From positions 48,997-112,996 of the forward strand of contig JAFEHU010000016.1 of NCBI GenBank assembly GCA_017848435.1: 64,000 bases of DNA, read 5' to 3'. The translations under genes and the position numbers were made by a program. Positions 36,619-47,039 of the stretch are shown here, piece by piece. This stretch comes from Burkholderiaceae bacterium. Its GTDB lineage: Bacteria > Pseudomonadota > Gammaproteobacteria > Burkholderiales > Burkholderiaceae_C. The number at the start of each line of letters is the position of its first letter. Positions within the stretch are counted from its first letter, which is position 1. The notes under the pieces are model-generated. The model was given only the letters and a program-made list of their open reading frames with translations, was not told the DNA's origin and ran no database searches.

Positions 36619-37268
36619 AGCGCGAGGGGTGAATTGATTTCCGCGTCGGCTTCCCAGGCCGCGGTGTCCACCTTCGCGCCGAGGTAACCGTAGGTTGCGG
36701 CCACCGTGGCCATGCCGGCAGCGCGGCCGGCGACGATGTCGCGTTCGTCGTCCCCCACATAGACGCATTGCGTGGGGTCCAGGCCCATGCGCCGCGCCGC
36801 TTCCAGCAGCGGTGCCGGATGGGGTTTGGCATGGGGCGTGGTGTCTCCACTCACCACCGCCCGGGCCGTGGCAAACAAAGGCATGCCCCGGGTCAGTGGC
36901 TCGGTGAAACGGGCCGCCTTGTTGGTGACCACACCCCAGTCCAGCTGGCGGGTGTGCAATGCGGCCAGCAGTTCGGCCACGCCGGCAAACGCGTGGGTGC
37001 GCTCGGTCATGCAGCGTTCGTAGTTGGCCAGGAACTCGTCACGCAGCGGGATGAATTCGGCGTCTTCCGGTGTCACGCCAAAAGCCACACCAACCATGCC
37101 CCGTGCACCTGCGCCGGCCATGGGACGGTAGGCTTCGTAGGGAAGCGGCGGCAAGCCGCGGTCGGTGCGCAGCTTGTCGGCGGCGGCGGCCAGGTCAGGG
37201 GCGCTGTCGATCAGGGTGCCGTCCAGGTCAAACAGCACGGCTTTAACGCCGGTGAAGCCGGCGCTCAT
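36594..37268 (-). CDS. gph: Phosphoglycolate phosphatase (HAD family)
   Basis: 224 residues. Hydrolyses 2-phosphoglycolate formed in DNA repair or oxygenation. HAD motifs: [19 protein letters not shown] (nucleophile Asp), VVTNKAARF (motif II Thr), [15 protein letters not shown] (motif III Lys) and [18 protein letters not shown] (motif IV Asp pair). ATG 37266-37268 overlaps the stop of ubiG, so the two are coupled. The stop is 13 bases before the tmRNA start. Confidence 0.93.
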   Translation of the reverse strand: MSAGFTGVKAVLFDLDGTLIDSAPDLAAAADKLRTDRGLPPLPYEAYRPMAGAGARGMVGVAFGVTPEDAEFIPLRDEFLANYERCMTERTHAFAGVAELLAALHTRQLDWGVVTNKAARFTEPLTRGMPLFATARAVVSGDTTPHAKPHPAPLLEAARRMGLDPTQCVYVGDDERDIVAGRAAGMATVAATYGYLGAKVDTAAWEADAEINSPLALLQLLNSA

Positions 37269-37969
37269 GCTTTCTGCGTCGCAAACATGTAGTTGACGCT
37301 GGTGTCGCCGTCGAGCCAGTAGCGCTGCGTCAGCGGGTTGTACTGCAGGCCCCGCGTCGCATTCAGCGTGAGCCCTACAGCACGCAAGTGGCTGGCCAGC
37401 TCGCTTGGGCGGATGAATTTCTGGTACTCGTGGGTGCCACGTGGCAGCAGGTTCAGCACGTATTCGGCACCCACCACCGCGAACAGGAAGGCTTTGGGGT
37501 TGCGGTTGATGGTGGAGAAAAACACCTTGCCACCTGGCTTGACCAAGGTGGCACAGGCTTGCACCACCGACGCCGGATCCGGCACATGCTCCAGCATTTC
37601 CATGCAGGTCACCACGTCAAAACTGCCGGGCGCTTCAGCGGCCAGGGCTTCCGCACTGACCTCGCGGTAGCTGACGTTGGGGGTTTGCGCTTCGAGCGCA
37701 TGCAACTGCGCCACTTTCAGGGCCTTGCTGGCGAGGTCGATGCCCAGCACCTGGGCGCCAGCACGTGCCATCGCGTCCGACAGGATGCCGCCACCACAGC
37801 CAATGTCCAGCACCCGCTGGCCCTGCAACGGTGCCAGCGACTGGATCCATTGCAGCCGCAGTGGGTTGATCTGGTGCAGCGGCTTGAACTCGCTCTGCGT
37901 GTCCCACCAGCGGTGGGCAAGGTCTGAGAATTTGGCCAGTTCGGCAGGGTCGGCGTTGATTGAACTCAT
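37265..37969 (-). CDS. ubiG: Ubiquinone biosynthesis O-methyltransferase
   Basis: 234 residues. Performs both O-methylations of ubiquinone synthesis with SAM. SAM-binding motif [28 protein letters not shown], then [14 protein letters not shown], and the UbiG-type end [42 protein letters not shown]-terminus [31 protein letters not shown] is typical. Peripheral at the inner membrane. Begins 41 bases from dnaB and overlaps gph. Confidence 0.95.
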   Translation of the reverse strand: MSSINADPAELAKFSDLAHRWWDTQSEFKPLHQINPLRLQWIQSLAPLQGQRVLDIGCGGGILSDAMARAGAQVLGIDLASKALKVAQLHALEAQTPNVSYREVSAEALAAEAPGSFDVVTCMEMLEHVPDPASVVQACATLVKPGGKVFFSTINRNPKAFLFAVVGAEYVLNLLPRGTHEYQKFIRPSELASHLRAVGLTLNATRGLQYNPLTQRYWLDGDTSVNYMFATQKA

Positions 37970-38010
37970 GCACCGATTATCCCGCCAGTGGCCATCGCGG
38001 TGCCCCTGCT

Positions 38011-39417
38011 TTAAAAGTCTCCCGAGCCGGAGGCCAGGCTTTCAAACTTGGTCAACGGTTTGATGAAGGCCAGCTTGACGGTGCCGGTGGGGCCATTGCG
38101 CTGCTTGCTGATGATGACTTCCGCAATGCCAGGCTCTTTGCAGGCCTCTTTGGTGTAGTACTCGTCGCGGTAGATGAACATGATGATGTCGGCGTCCTGC
38201 TCAATGGCGCCGGACTCGCGCAAGTCGCTCATCATCGGGCGCTTGTCGGTGCGCGACTCCACCCCACGGCTGAGCTGCGACAGCGCAATCACCGGGCACT
38301 GCAGCTCCTTGGCCAGCATCTTCAGGCCACGTGAGATTTCACCCACCGCGGTGGCCCGGTTTTCGTCGTTCATGCTGGTGGACACACTCATCAGCTGCAA
38401 ATAGTCCACCACGATCAGGCCCAGTTTGCCGCACTGGCGGGCGAGCCGCCGGGCGTTGGCACGCAGCTCACTCACCGTCAGGCCAGCCGACTCGTCGATG
38501 TGCAGCGACACGTCGCGCATCTTCTCGATGGTCTCGGAGAAACGCGACCACTCCTCGTCGGTCAGCTTGCCGGTGCGCAAATGCGACTGGTCGATGCGGC
38601 CAATCGAGCCCACGACGCGCACTGCGAGCTGCGAGGCGCCCATTTCCATCGAGAACACCGCCACCGGCAGGCCTTCGTGCAGTGCCACATGCTCGGCGAT
38701 GTTGATCGCCAACGCGGTTTTGCCCATCGAAGGGCGCGCCGCCAGAATCACCAGGTCACCGGCCTGAAAGCCGGAGGTCATGCGGTCGAGGTCGTAAAAA
38801 CCGGTGGGCACACCGGTGATGTCGTTCGGGTTCTCAGACATTTCCACCACCCGGTCCATGAGCTGGACCATCAGTTTGTCCATGCCCTGGAAGCCCTCTT
38901 TGTTGCGCGACCCCTCTTCCCCGATGTGGAAGATTTTCTGTTCAGCCTCGTCCAGGATCTTGTCCACCGCCTTGCCTTGCGGATTGAAGGCGGTGGTGGC
39001 GATTTCGTCGCTGGCACTGACCAGCTTGCGCAGGATGGCCCGCTCGCGCACGATCTCGGCATAGCGGCGGATGTTGCTGGCGCTCGGCACGTACTGGGCG
39101 AGTGCGTTGAGGTAGCTCAGGCCGCCGACCTCGTCGGCTTTGCCCAGGTTCTGCAATTGCTCGAACACGGTGATCACATCGGCAGGCCGGCTCGCGTTGA
39201 TCAGCTCGCCAATGGCAGCGTAGATCAGCCGGTGCTCGTAGCGGTAAAACTGGCCGTCGGTCAGCAGGTCGGCGACCCGGTCCCAGGCACCGTTGTCCAG
39301 CAACAAGCCCCCCAGCACGCTGGACTCGGCTTCTACGGAATGCGGGGGAATGCGCAGCTGTGCGACTTGCCGGTCTGCCGGGTAGCCCTCATCGGCGCTG
39401 GAGAAAACTGCTGACAT
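38011..39417 (-). CDS. dnaB: Replicative DNA helicase DnaB
   Basis: 468 residues. Hexameric 5'-3' helicase at the replication fork. N-terminal DnaG-interacting domain ([22 protein letters not shown]), RecA-like ATPase with Walker [18 protein letters not shown], Walker [11 protein letters not shown], and motif [42 protein letters not shown] near the C-terminus. No intein or insertion. ATG 39417. It lies after rplI on the same strand with a good terminator and 183 bases between, so it has its own promoter. Confidence 0.97.
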   Translation of the reverse strand: MSAVFSSADEGYPADRQVAQLRIPPHSVEAESSVLGGLLLDNGAWDRVADLLTDGQFYRYEHRLIYAAIGELINASRPADVITVFEQLQNLGKADEVGGLSYLNALAQYVPSASNIRRYAEIVRERAILRKLVSASDEIATTAFNPQGKAVDKILDEAEQKIFHIGEEGSRNKEGFQGMDKLMVQLMDRVVEMSENPNDITGVPTGFYDLDRMTSGFQAGDLVILAARPSMGKTALAINIAEHVALHEGLPVAVFSMEMGASQLAVRVVGSIGRIDQSHLRTGKLTDEEWSRFSETIEKMRDVSLHIDESAGLTVSELRANARRLARQCGKLGLIVVDYLQLMSVSTSMNDENRATAVGEISRGLKMLAKELQCPVIALSQLSRGVESRTDKRPMMSDLRESGAIEQDADIIMFIYRDEYYTKEACKEPGIAEVIISKQRNGPTGTVKLAFIKPLTKFESLASGSGDF

Positions 39418-39557
39418 GGTGTTCCAATGAAGACATGGGATGTTATGAACGAAATCGCAGCTTGTCCAAGTGCGACCTGTTGGTAAACCGTCTCAGGCGG
39501 TGGGTAAGGTTGTGAATATCCAGTGGACAGCCCTCTCAGACCCAACACCGCCAAAAC

Positions 39558-39581
39558 AAAAGCCGCCCGAAGGCGGCTTTT
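39558..39581 (-). terminator. Terminator of the rpsF-rplI operon
   Basis: AAAAGCCGCC-CGAA-GGCGGCTTTT is a perfect ten-base-pair hairpin with A/T ends, so it can work in both directions. It follows the rplI stop by 18 bases; the rest of the gap up to dnaB contains no gene. Confidence 0.95.
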
Positions 39582-39599
39582 GCAGGAAGCGTGCAACGC

Positions 39600-40052
39600 T
39601 CAGGCGGTTTCGCCGTACACCGTGACGTTGATCTCCACGACCACGTCGGTGTGCAGTGCCACGCTGACCGCGCTGTCGCCCACGACCTTGATCGGGCCAT
39701 TGGGCATGCGGATCTGCGACTTGGCCACTTTGTAGCCTTGTTTGGTCACTTCTTCGGCGATGTCGGCGTTGGTCACGGAACCGAACAAACGGCCGTCTAC
39801 GCCAGCTTTTTGCGTCAGCTTGATGGTCTTACCGGCCAGCTTCTCACCTTGGGCTTGGCATTCGGCCAGCTTGGCGGCGGCGACTTTTTCGAGGTCGGCG
39901 CGCTTGGCTTCAAACTCCTTGATGGCCACACTGGTGGCGCGGCGGGCGCGGCCAGAAGGGATCAGGAAGTTGCGGGCGTAGCCGTCTTTAACCTTGACGA
40001 CTTCGCCGAGGTTACCGAGATTGACAACTTTGTCGAGCAGGATGATTTGCAT
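39600..40052 (-). CDS. rplI: 50S ribosomal protein L9
   Basis: 150 residues, standard length. N-domain [36 protein letters not shown] binds 23S rRNA, a long connecting helix with [21 protein letters not shown], and a C-domain [31 protein letters not shown]. Last gene of the rpsF-priB-rpsR-rplI operon and followed by its terminator. ATG 40052, 11 bases after rpsR. Confidence 0.98.
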   Translation of the reverse strand: MQIILLDKVVNLGNLGEVVKVKDGYARNFLIPSGRARRATSVAIKEFEAKRADLEKVAAAKLAECQAQGEKLAGKTIKLTQKAGVDGRLFGSVTNADIAEEVTKQGYKVAKSQIRMPNGPIKVVGDSAVSVALHTDVVVEINVTVYGETA

Positions 40053-40063
40053 GGTCGTGCTCC

Positions 40064-40345
40064 TTAGATGCGGTGGTGGTCGCTGTACGGGACCATCGCG
40101 AGGAAACGCGCGCGTTTGATGGCCGTGTTGAGCTGACGCTGGTAAATCGCACGGGTGCCGGTCAGGCGTGCGGGGATGATCTTGCCGTTTTCTGCAATGA
40201 AGTCGCGCAGGGTGTCGACGTCTTTGTAGTCGATCTCTTCAACGTGGGCGACGGTGAAACGGCAGAAGCGCTTGCGCTTGAACAGCAACGATTGCGTGTT
40301 GCGCTTGGGGCGCTTGTCTTTGTTGAAACGTTTTGGTCCGGGCAT
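40064..40345 (-). CDS. rpsR: 30S ribosomal protein S18
   Basis: 93 residues, typical. The N-terminus is very basic ([28 protein letters not shown]), then [60 protein letters not shown]. Binds the 16S platform with S6. Part of the ribosomal operon with the primosomal gene before it. Confidence 0.98.
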   Translation of the reverse strand: MPGPKRFNKDKRPKRNTQSLLFKRKRFCRFTVAHVEEIDYKDVDTLRDFIAENGKIIPARLTGTRAIYQRQLNTAIKRARFLAMVPYSDHHRI

Positions 40346-40360
40346 GGTGGACTCCTGAAA

Positions 40361-40648
40361 TTAAAGGGGCTGAAAGGCTTGAATCTGTAACACGGCGTGT
40401 TGACCTGAACGGGGCGATGCGAGGAAACCACTGAACTCACAGCTGCTGCCAGTGGCCTGCTGTCCGAGGGTCTCGGCCAACACGCCAAAAGCTTGCGCTT
40501 TGAGGCTCAACTTGACTTGCCTGACCGAATTGCCGTCTTGGATGTCTGATGCATGTTCCAGCACCAGGTCCAGAGCCGGCAGTCCGGCGGGGGTGTAACG
40601 GAGCGCTTTTCGCTCAACGATACAGGCGGTCAAGGCAACGTGGTTCAC
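40361..40648 (-). CDS. priB: Primosomal replication protein N
   Basis: About 95 residues. Single-stranded DNA-binding OB-fold protein of replication restart. LTACIVERKALRYTPAGLPALDLVLEHASDIQ and SLKAQAFGVLAETLGQQATGSSCEFSGFLASPRSG, LQIQAF match PriB. I choose the GTG at 40648 (VNHVALTAC), which fits the conserved start of the family; a TTG at 40666 is possible. It lies between rpsF and rpsR as in other betaproteobacteria. Confidence 0.88.
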   Translation of the reverse strand: MNHVALTACIVERKALRYTPAGLPALDLVLEHASDIQDGNSVRQVKLSLKAQAFGVLAETLGQQATGSSCEFSGFLASPRSGQHAVLQIQAFQPL

Positions 40649-40678
40649 GCCCTGGGGTCGTGACAACCGTACCGTGGA

Positions 40679-41044
40679 TCAGGAGGCGTAGTCGGCCTGC
40701 TGCGTCTTGCGGGCTTCCTCGCGCTCGACCGTGCGCATCATCACGGAAGGTGCGGTGTCGGCCTTCTTGCGCAGCACCGTCAGGTGGCGCAGCACGGCGT
40801 CGTTGAACTTGAACGCGTGTTCCAGTTCCTGCATCACGGCCTGGTCGGCCTCGATGTTGACGCACAGGTAGTGGGCTTTGCTCAGCTTGTTGATCTGGTA
40901 CACCAGCTGGCGGCGACCCCAGTCTTCAACACGGTGGATCTTGCCACCACCGGTGGTGATCATTCCCTTGTAGCGCTCCAGCATGGCTGGAACCTGTTCG
41001 CTTTGATCCGGGTGGATCAGCAGCACGATTTCATAATGACGCAT
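40679..41044 (-). CDS. rpsF: 30S ribosomal protein S6
   Basis: 121 residues. [62 protein letters not shown] and [14 protein letters not shown] are the S6 signature. ATG 41042-41044 with a GGAGAG ribosome site. First gene of the operon; a candidate -10 lies about 63 bases upstream. Confidence 0.98.
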   Translation of the reverse strand: MRHYEIVLLIHPDQSEQVPAMLERYKGMITTGGGKIHRVEDWGRRQLVYQINKLSKAHYLCVNIEADQAVMQELEHAFKFNDAVLRHLTVLRKKADTAPSVMMRTVEREEARKTQQADYAS

Positions 41045-41106
41045 GGACTCTCCTTGAGGTTGAAGCCGCCCACGGCGTCGGTCGTGGTGCGGCAAGGTAA
41101 CCCAGA

Positions 41107-41112
41107 ATTATA
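41107..41112 (-). promoter_or_regulatory. Candidate -10 element of the ribosomal operon
   Basis: A perfect TATAAT on the minus strand at 41107-41112 overlaps the stop codon of the symporter gene (41108-41110) and lies about 63 bases before rpsF. No clear -35 is seen 17 bases above it, so the call is tentative. Confidence 0.5.
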
Positions 41113-43450
41113 CCCCTGAATCGGCTACTTCACGCGCTGTTTTGGCCGACGGCACCAGCCAACTGACCAACCAGACCACCAACAGGCCCGCTGGAACGCC
41201 GAACACACCCGCCGAAATCGGCTGGATGCCAAACCACAGGCCCGAACCCTGGAGGTGCAGCGCGCTCCGCACCGCCGCGATGTTGACCACCATGTAGTAG
41301 ACGGTAACTCCGAGGCCAACCAGCATGCCCGCCATGGCGCCACGGGCATGGGTACGTGACCAGAATATGCCCATGACCAGGGCTGGCACAAAAGCCGCAG
41401 CCGCCAGCGAGAACGAGGCCGACACCAGGTAAAGAATACCGGCCGGCTTCTGCGCCGCCACGTAGGCCGCCGCCAGCGCGACCAGCATCAGCACGAATTT
41501 GGACAACATCACGCGGCGCAACGCGCCCGCAGTCGGATTCACCAGGCGGAAGTAGATGTCGTGCGAGAGCGCGTTGCCAATCGTCAGCAGCAGGCCGTCT
41601 GCGGTGGAGAGTGCGGCGGCAAGACCGCCGGCCGCCACCAGGCCCGCGAGCACATAGGGCAAGCCACCGAGGTCTGCCGAGGCCAGCATCACGATGTCGG
41701 TCCCCAGGCGCAACTCACCCAGTTGCAGCAAGCCGTCGCCGTTCACATCGGCCACCGACAACAAGCTGGCATCGACCCGGCTCCAGCGGCTAAGCCAGGA
41801 TGGCAGTGTGTCGAACGGGCTGCCCACCAGGTGCTGCAGCACCTCGTACTTGACCAGCACCGCCAGCGCTGGGGCGCTGACATACAGCAAACCAATGAAC
41901 ACCAGCGACCAGGTCACCGAGCGTCGGGTTTCTGCCACGCCGGGGGTGGTGTAGAAGCGGGTCAGCAGGTGCGGCAGTCCCGCAGTGCCGACCATCAGGC
42001 AGAACACCAGCGCCATGAAATTCAGCCGCGACAAATGAAACGTGGCTTGCTCTTCCGCCGTGCCGGCTGGATTGCCTGCAAATGCCTGGGCATGGCGGGG
42101 CATCCCCCCCAACGGTTTGGCCTGTTCCAGGTTGTCATTCAGGGCACGGGTCCATTGGGCGCGGGCGGCATTGGCGTCCTTGGGCAACGCTGCGATTTCG
42201 CGCTGAAGGCCAAACAACTCGCCCGATTCCGCCGAATCTGGGTTCAGCTGCTGCTGGCGGTCAATCAGCACCTGGCGGTCTTTGGCCATGGCGGCGGGCA
42301 CGTCGCGCAATTTGGCTTCGTAAACACCTGCACGGCGGAGAAACTCCGCAGTCACGGCGTGCTCGGCCGGATCGTCGAGCACCCGTTGCTCCAACACGGT
42401 GATTTTCTGCAGTTGCTGGCCATAGACCAGAGGCGCCAGCGGGTTGCCGAGCTGTTTGTAGGCAATCCACGACACGGGTACCAGGAAGGCCAGCATCAGA
42501 ATCAGGTACTGCACCACCTGCGTCCAGGTCACGGCGCGCATGCCGCCGAGGAACGAGCACAGCAGCACGCCGCCGAGCCCGAGCACGATACCAATCTCGA
42601 ACTGCACCCCGGTGAGCCAAGCCGTGATGAGCCCCACACCATAGATTTGGGCAGTGAGGTACATGAACGAGCACAGCACGGCGGCCAGCGCGGCCACCAG
42701 GCGCGTCCCACGGCCGCCAAACCGCTGGCCAAAAAAGTCAGGCACGGTATAGAGGTTCATGCGGCGCAGGTGCGGTGCCACCAGCAGGCCAACAATGCAG
42801 AACCCCCCCGTCCAGCCCAGGATGTAGGCCAGGCCGCCGGGCTGCTCGGCCGTGCCCGAGAAACCCTGCAGGTACAGCCCGCCTGCCAGGCTGATGAACG
42901 AGGCCGCGCTCATCCAGTCGGCTGCGGTCGCCATGCCGTTGTACATGGCGGGCACACGCCGCCCGGCAACGTAGTACTCGGCGGGGTCGGTGGTGCGGTT
43001 GTAGACGCCGATGGCACCGTACAGGCACACCGTGGCAAACAGGAAAATGGCGCCCAGCCACTGCCGTGACAGACCGGCCCACTCGGCCACCGCCATGGCG
43101 CCCATGAACGCGAGCAGGCCGAGGGTGTAGGTGGCAAACAACCTGTGCAACCGGCGACCACGCCGGCCCACTGCGGCACTTTCAGCGGGGGACGGCGTGG
43201 CGTCCACCTCGGTCCGGTTCAGGACCCAGGCGTTGAGCGCGGCCACCACCACAAACAGCAGCAGCGACCCTTGTGCGGCGAACCAGAAGTTGAACGGCCA
43301 CCCCGCGATCTCACCGTCCAGATCGTGCGCAAAGAACACCAGGCCGAAGGTCAGCAGCGCCCAGACCCCCAACAGCCCTGCCCTGAAACGCCCGCTGTGC
43401 CTGGCCAGCCGGTCGGCCAGTCGGGTCAGGGCATTGCCGGCCTGTGCCAT
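41108..43450 (-). CDS. DUF4212-sodium:solute symporter fusion with an EF-hand-like loop
   Basis: 780 residues. Residues about 20-65 (TFGLVFFAHDLDGEIAGWPFNFWFAAQGSLLLFVVVAALNAW) are the DUF4212 small subunit; the rest is a sodium:solute symporter of the VC_2705 type with many membrane helices, including YNRTTDPAEYYVAGRRVPAMYNGMATAADWMSAASFISLAGG and GGLAAALSTADGLLLTIGNALSHD. A hydrophilic region of about 110 residues (VLEQRVLDDPAEHAVTAEFLRRAGVYEAKL to EEQATF) interrupts the helices. At residues 568-579 DVNGDGLLQLGE is a complete EF-hand loop. Substrates in the family are acetate-like acids, not proven. Ten bases downstream of ppsA. Confidence 0.85.
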   Translation of the reverse strand: MAQAGNALTRLADRLARHSGRFRAGLLGVWALLTFGLVFFAHDLDGEIAGWPFNFWFAAQGSLLLFVVVAALNAWVLNRTEVDATPSPAESAAVGRRGRRLHRLFATYTLGLLAFMGAMAVAEWAGLSRQWLGAIFLFATVCLYGAIGVYNRTTDPAEYYVAGRRVPAMYNGMATAADWMSAASFISLAGGLYLQGFSGTAEQPGGLAYILGWTGGFCIVGLLVAPHLRRMNLYTVPDFFGQRFGGRGTRLVAALAAVLCSFMYLTAQIYGVGLITAWLTGVQFEIGIVLGLGGVLLCSFLGGMRAVTWTQVVQYLILMLAFLVPVSWIAYKQLGNPLAPLVYGQQLQKITVLEQRVLDDPAEHAVTAEFLRRAGVYEAKLRDVPAAMAKDRQVLIDRQQQLNPDSAESGELFGLQREIAALPKDANAARAQWTRALNDNLEQAKPLGGMPRHAQAFAGNPAGTAEEQATFHLSRLNFMALVFCLMVGTAGLPHLLTRFYTTPGVAETRRSVTWSLVFIGLLYVSAPALAVLVKYEVLQHLVGSPFDTLPSWLSRWSRVDASLLSVADVNGDGLLQLGELRLGTDIVMLASADLGGLPYVLAGLVAAGGLAAALSTADGLLLTIGNALSHDIYFRLVNPTAGALRRVMLSKFVLMLVALAAAYVAAQKPAGILYLVSASFSLAAAAFVPALVMGIFWSRTHARGAMAGMLVGLGVTVYYMVVNIAAVRSALHLQGSGLWFGIQPISAGVFGVPAGLLVVWLVSWLVPSAKTAREVADSGV

Positions 43451-43460
43451 GGGGTGGGGA

Positions 43461-45857
43461 TCAGGACCCGGTGGCCAGCTGCTGCCAGGTCGCCACCACC
43501 GAGTCCGGGTTGAGCGAAATGGAGCTGATGCCCTGTCCTTGCAGCCACAGCGCAAAGTCCGGGTGGTCGCTGGGGCCTTGGCCGCAGATGCCAACGTATT
43601 TCCCCTGCGCAAGGCAGGCGGCAATCGCTTTGGTGAGCAGCGCTTTGACGGCGGGGTCGCGTTCGTCGAAGTCCTTGGCCAGCAACTCCAGGCCGGAATC
43701 ACGGTCCAGCCCCAGGGTGAGCTGGGTCAGGTCGTTGGAGCCGACGGAGAAGCCATCGAAGTACTGCAAAAACTCGTCCGCCAGAATGGCGTTGCTGGGC
43801 ACCTCGCACATCATGATGAGCTTGAGGCCGTCCACACCCCGTTTCAACCCATGGTTGGCCAGCAGCTGGGTGACCTTGTCGGCCTGGCCCAGCGTGCGCA
43901 CGAAGGGCACCATCACCTGCACGTTGGTCAGGCCCATGTCGTTGCGCACCCGTTTCAGGGCCTGGCACTCCATGGCAAACGCCTCGCCAAAGTCGGCGCT
44001 GATGTAACGGGCAGCGCCGCGAAAACCGAGCATCGGGTTTTCTTCTTCCGGCTCGTAGCGCGAGCCGCCGATGAGTTTGCGGTACTCGTTGGACTTGAAA
44101 TCACTGAGGCGAACAATCACCGGCTTGGGCCAGAAGGCGGCGGCAATCGTGGCCACGCCTTCGGCGACCTTGTCGACATAAAAAGCGCGTGGCGACGCGT
44201 GGCCGCGGGCGACCGATTCCACCGCTTTCTTCAGGTCGGCATCGACATTCGGATAGTCCAGAATCGCTTTGGGGTGTACGCCAATGTTGTTGTTGATGAT
44301 GAACTCCAGCCGGGCCAGGCCCACACCTTCGTTCGGCAGCTGGCAGAAGTCGAACGCGAGCTGGGGGTTGCCAACGTTCATCATGATCTTGGTGGCGATC
44401 TTCGGCATGGCGCCGCGCTGGACTTCAGTGACCTCGGTCTCCAGCAGCCCGTCGTAAATGAAGCCGGTATCGCCCTCGGCGCAGCTGACGGTGACCAGGG
44501 TGCCGTCTTTCAGCAAGCTGGTGGCATCGCCGCAACCAACCACCGCCGGGATGCCCAGTTCGCGCGCAATGATGGCGGCATGGCAGGTGCGGCCGCCGCG
44601 GTTGGTGACGATGGCGCTGGCGCGCTTCATCACCGGCTCCCAGTTCGGGTCGGTCATGTCGGTGACCAGCACGTCGCCGGCCTGCACCTGGTCCATTTCG
44701 GCCAGGCTGTGCACCAGGCGCACCGGGCCGGTGCCGATTTTCTGGCCAATGGCACGGCCTTCGGCCAGCATGTTGCCCTTGCCGATGAGTTTGTAGCGCT
44801 GTTCCGCCTTGCCCTTCTGCTGGCTCTTCACCGTCTCGGGACGCGCCTGCAGGATGTAAAGCTGGCCATCGGTACCGTCTTTGCCCCACTCGATGTCCAT
44901 CGCACGGCCATAGTGCTGCTCGATCACCAGCGCGTAGCGGGCCAGTGCTTCGACGTCGTCGTCGGTCAGCGAGTAACGGTTGCGCTGCTCGGTCGGCACA
45001 TCAATGGTTTTGACCAACTTGCCGCTCGCTGCTTTTTCTTCTGGCGTGGCAAAGGTCATTTGCAGCAACTTGGAGCCGAGGTTGCGACGGATGACGGCGC
45101 GCTTGCCGGCCTGCAGCATGGGTTTGTGCACGTAGAACTCGTCCGGGTTCACCGCGCCCTGCACCACCGTTTCCCCCAGGCCGTAGCTGGACGTGATGAA
45201 CACCACGTCTTCAAAACCGGACTCGGTGTCGATGGTGAACATCACGCCGGCGGCACCGAGGTCGGAGCGCACCATGCGCTGCACGCCGGCGCTCAGCGCC
45301 ACCTCGGCATGGGCGAAACCCTTGTGCACGCGGTAGCTGATGGCACGGTCGTTGTAGAGGCTGGCAAACACCTCCTTCATCTTGTGCAGCACGTCGTCAA
45401 TGCCGACCACATTGAGGAAGGTTTCCTGCTGGCCGGCGAAAGAAGCGTCGGGCAGGTCTTCGGCGGTGGCCGACGAGCGCACGGCGAACGAGGCCGCCGG
45501 GTTGCCGGCACTCAGCGTGGCAAAGGCGGTGGCGATGGCGGCCTGCAGGTCGGCCGGAAAAGGCTGCGCCTCGACCATGGCGCGGATTTCCGCGCCGGCG
45601 GCGGCCAGGGCGCGCACGTCTTCGGTGTCGAGCGCGTCCAGGCGGGCGTTGATGCGGTCGCTCAGGCCACCGTGCTTCAGGAATTCGCGAAAAGCGTGGG
45701 CGGTGGTGGCGAAGCCGGTGGGCACGCGCACGCCGCTGGGCAGCTGCGAAATCATCTCGCCAAGGCTGGCGTTTTTGCCGCCGACCGACTCGACGTCGGA
45801 CATCCGCAGGTTCTCAAACGGAACGACCAAGGCGGTCGGGCTGAACAGGGTGGACAT
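43461..45857 (-). CDS. ppsA: Phosphoenolpyruvate synthase
   Basis: 798 residues. Makes PEP from pyruvate and ATP for gluconeogenesis. Nucleotide-binding domain [24 protein letters not shown] and [23 protein letters not shown]; swivelling-domain His426 in [17 protein letters not shown]-binding C-domain with [29 protein letters not shown] and [11 protein letters not shown]. Activity is controlled by PpsR, encoded divergently, through a threonine next to the histidine (GGRTCH). ATG 45855-45857 with GGAGC upstream. The symporter gene follows by 10 bases. Confidence 0.96.
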   Translation of the reverse strand: MSTLFSPTALVVPFENLRMSDVESVGGKNASLGEMISQLPSGVRVPTGFATTAHAFREFLKHGGLSDRINARLDALDTEDVRALAAAGAEIRAMVEAQPFPADLQAAIATAFATLSAGNPAASFAVRSSATAEDLPDASFAGQQETFLNVVGIDDVLHKMKEVFASLYNDRAISYRVHKGFAHAEVALSAGVQRMVRSDLGAAGVMFTIDTESGFEDVVFITSSYGLGETVVQGAVNPDEFYVHKPMLQAGKRAVIRRNLGSKLLQMTFATPEEKAASGKLVKTIDVPTEQRNRYSLTDDDVEALARYALVIEQHYGRAMDIEWGKDGTDGQLYILQARPETVKSQQKGKAEQRYKLIGKGNMLAEGRAIGQKIGTGPVRLVHSLAEMDQVQAGDVLVTDMTDPNWEPVMKRASAIVTNRGGRTCHAAIIARELGIPAVVGCGDATSLLKDGTLVTVSCAEGDTGFIYDGLLETEVTEVQRGAMPKIATKIMMNVGNPQLAFDFCQLPNEGVGLARLEFIINNNIGVHPKAILDYPNVDADLKKAVESVARGHASPRAFYVDKVAEGVATIAAAFWPKPVIVRLSDFKSNEYRKLIGGSRYEPEEENPMLGFRGAARYISADFGEAFAMECQALKRVRNDMGLTNVQVMVPFVRTLGQADKVTQLLANHGLKRGVDGLKLIMMCEVPSNAILADEFLQYFDGFSVGSNDLTQLTLGLDRDSGLELLAKDFDERDPAVKALLTKAIAACLAQGKYVGICGQGPSDHPDFALWLQGQGISSISLNPDSVVATWQQLATGS

Positions 45858-46061
45858 GGGACAAGCTCCAGAAGTTAAAACCGGTGTGGCGCGGGCCGGC
45901 AAGGGGCCTGCTGCCTAGCAAGGTGGGCGGCGGTGTTGTGGTTGTAGGGGGTGGCGGCCAGCACGTTGCAGAAAAGAATTTGGATAATGCATCGGATTGT
46001 AGGCCGCTGCCCTGGGGCCTTGCCATGCCAACCGGGCCTGTGCCCACCCTTGCAAAGCCCT

Positions 46062-46892
46062 ATGAACGCCATGCCCAACCGCACCGTCTTTTTCATCTCC
46101 GACGGCACCGGCATCACCGCCGAAACCTTTGGTAACGCCATCCTGGCGCAGTTTGAAATGAAGCCGCGCCACGTGCGCCTGCCGTTTGTGGACACGGTGG
46201 ACAAGGCCCACCAGGCGGTGCGGCAGATCAACCACACCGCCACGGTAGAGGGCAAAAAACCCATCGTCTTCACCACGCTGGTGAACATGGAGGTGCTGAA
46301 AGTGATCCAGGACGGTTGCCAGGGCATGCTGCTCGACATGTTCGGCACCTTTGTGCGGCCGCTGGAAACCGAGCTGGGCCTGACGTCGAACCACCGCATT
46401 GGCCGCTTCAGCGACGTCAGCAAGAGCAAGGAATACCACGACCGCATCGAGGCCATCAACTTCAGCCTGGCGCACGACGACGGCCAGTCCAACCGCGACC
46501 TGGAACAGGCCGATGTGATCCTGGTCGGCGTCAGCCGCAGCGGCAAAACACCGACCTCGCTCTACCTGGCGATGCAGTACGGCCTGAAAGCCGCCAACTA
46601 CCCGCTGATCCCCGAGGACTTTGACCGCAAGCAGCTGCCACCGGCGCTGCTGCCCCACCTGAAGAAGATTTTTGGCCTCAGCATCCACCCCGACCGGCTG
46701 CGCGAAATCCGCCAGGAGCGGCGGCCCGATTCGCGTTACGCCAGCCTGGAAAGCTGCCGCCACGAGGTGGCCGATGCGGAGGCCATGATGCGGCGCGCCG
46801 GCATCCGCTGGCTGTCCACCACCACCAAATCGATTGAAGAAATCGCCACCACCATCCTGCAGGAGATCCGGCCCGAAAGGCTGGTGTACTGA
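46062..46892 (+). CDS. ppsR: PEP synthase regulatory protein (kinase/pyrophosphorylase)
   Basis: 276 residues. Inactivates PpsA by ADP-dependent phosphorylation of its regulatory threonine and reverses this with phosphate. DUF299 motifs: TVFFISDGTGITAETFGNAILAQF, HRIGRFSDVSKSKEYHDRIEAINFSLAHDDGQ, P-loop VGVSRSGKTPTSLYLAMQYG and GLSIHPDRLREIRQERRPDSRYAS. The start is ATG 46062 (MNAMPNRTV); the second ATG at 46071 is as likely. Divergent from ppsA across about 200 bases with no gene. Confidence 0.95.
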   Translation: MNAMPNRTVFFISDGTGITAETFGNAILAQFEMKPRHVRLPFVDTVDKAHQAVRQINHTATVEGKKPIVFTTLVNMEVLKVIQDGCQGMLLDMFGTFVRPLETELGLTSNHRIGRFSDVSKSKEYHDRIEAINFSLAHDDGQSNRDLEQADVILVGVSRSGKTPTSLYLAMQYGLKAANYPLIPEDFDRKQLPPALLPHLKKIFGLSIHPDRLREIRQERRPDSRYASLESCRHEVADAEAMMRRAGIRWLSTTTKSIEEIATTILQEIRPERLVY

Positions 46893-46894
46893 TT

Positions 46895-46959
46895 GCTCCT
46901 GTATTGATAGCTGAATCGCAAGACTTTACTGAGGCCCAGAGCTGATTTGGCTTAGAAAT
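46895..46959 (+). repeat. Dispersed intergenic repeat, copy E
   Basis: Begins three bases after the ppsR stop: GCTCCTGTATTGATAGC, then TGAATCGCAAGACTTTACTGAGG and GCTGATTTGGCTTAGAAA at the right end. The left arm is imperfect (GCT...AGC) and the second stem is broken, but the order and spacing match the copies at 9955 and 62628. Confidence 0.75.
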
Positions 46960-46978
46960 CGCTGTGTCGGTGTTCCCG

Positions 46979-46998
46979 AGGCCGTTTCGACGGCCTTT
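46979..46998 (+). terminator. Short hairpin with UUCG loop after ppsR
   Basis: AGGCCGT-TTCG-ACGGCCT followed by TT forms a seven-base-pair stem closed by a stable TTCG loop. It is a modest terminator for ppsR. It is immediately followed by a second inverted repeat at 46996-47021. Confidence 0.5.
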
Positions 46999-47021
46999 GA
47001 GGCACCGATAATGGCCTCAAA
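46996..47021 (+). promoter_or_regulatory. Inverted repeat upstream of bacterioferritin
   Basis: TTTGAGGC and GCCTCAAA (46996-47003, 47014-47021) with a ten-base spacer, ending 18 bases before the bfr ATG and just before its AAGGAG ribosome site. It could be an operator or a leader hairpin that governs translation; it has no evident Fur-box character. Confidence 0.4.
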
Positions 47022-47039
47022 CACCACCAAGGAGCCACC

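Noticed and set aside
43131..45878. A plus-strand open frame of about 915 codons
   Set aside because: It is antisense to ppsA, which is recognised throughout; the translation is low-complexity His/Gly/Val.
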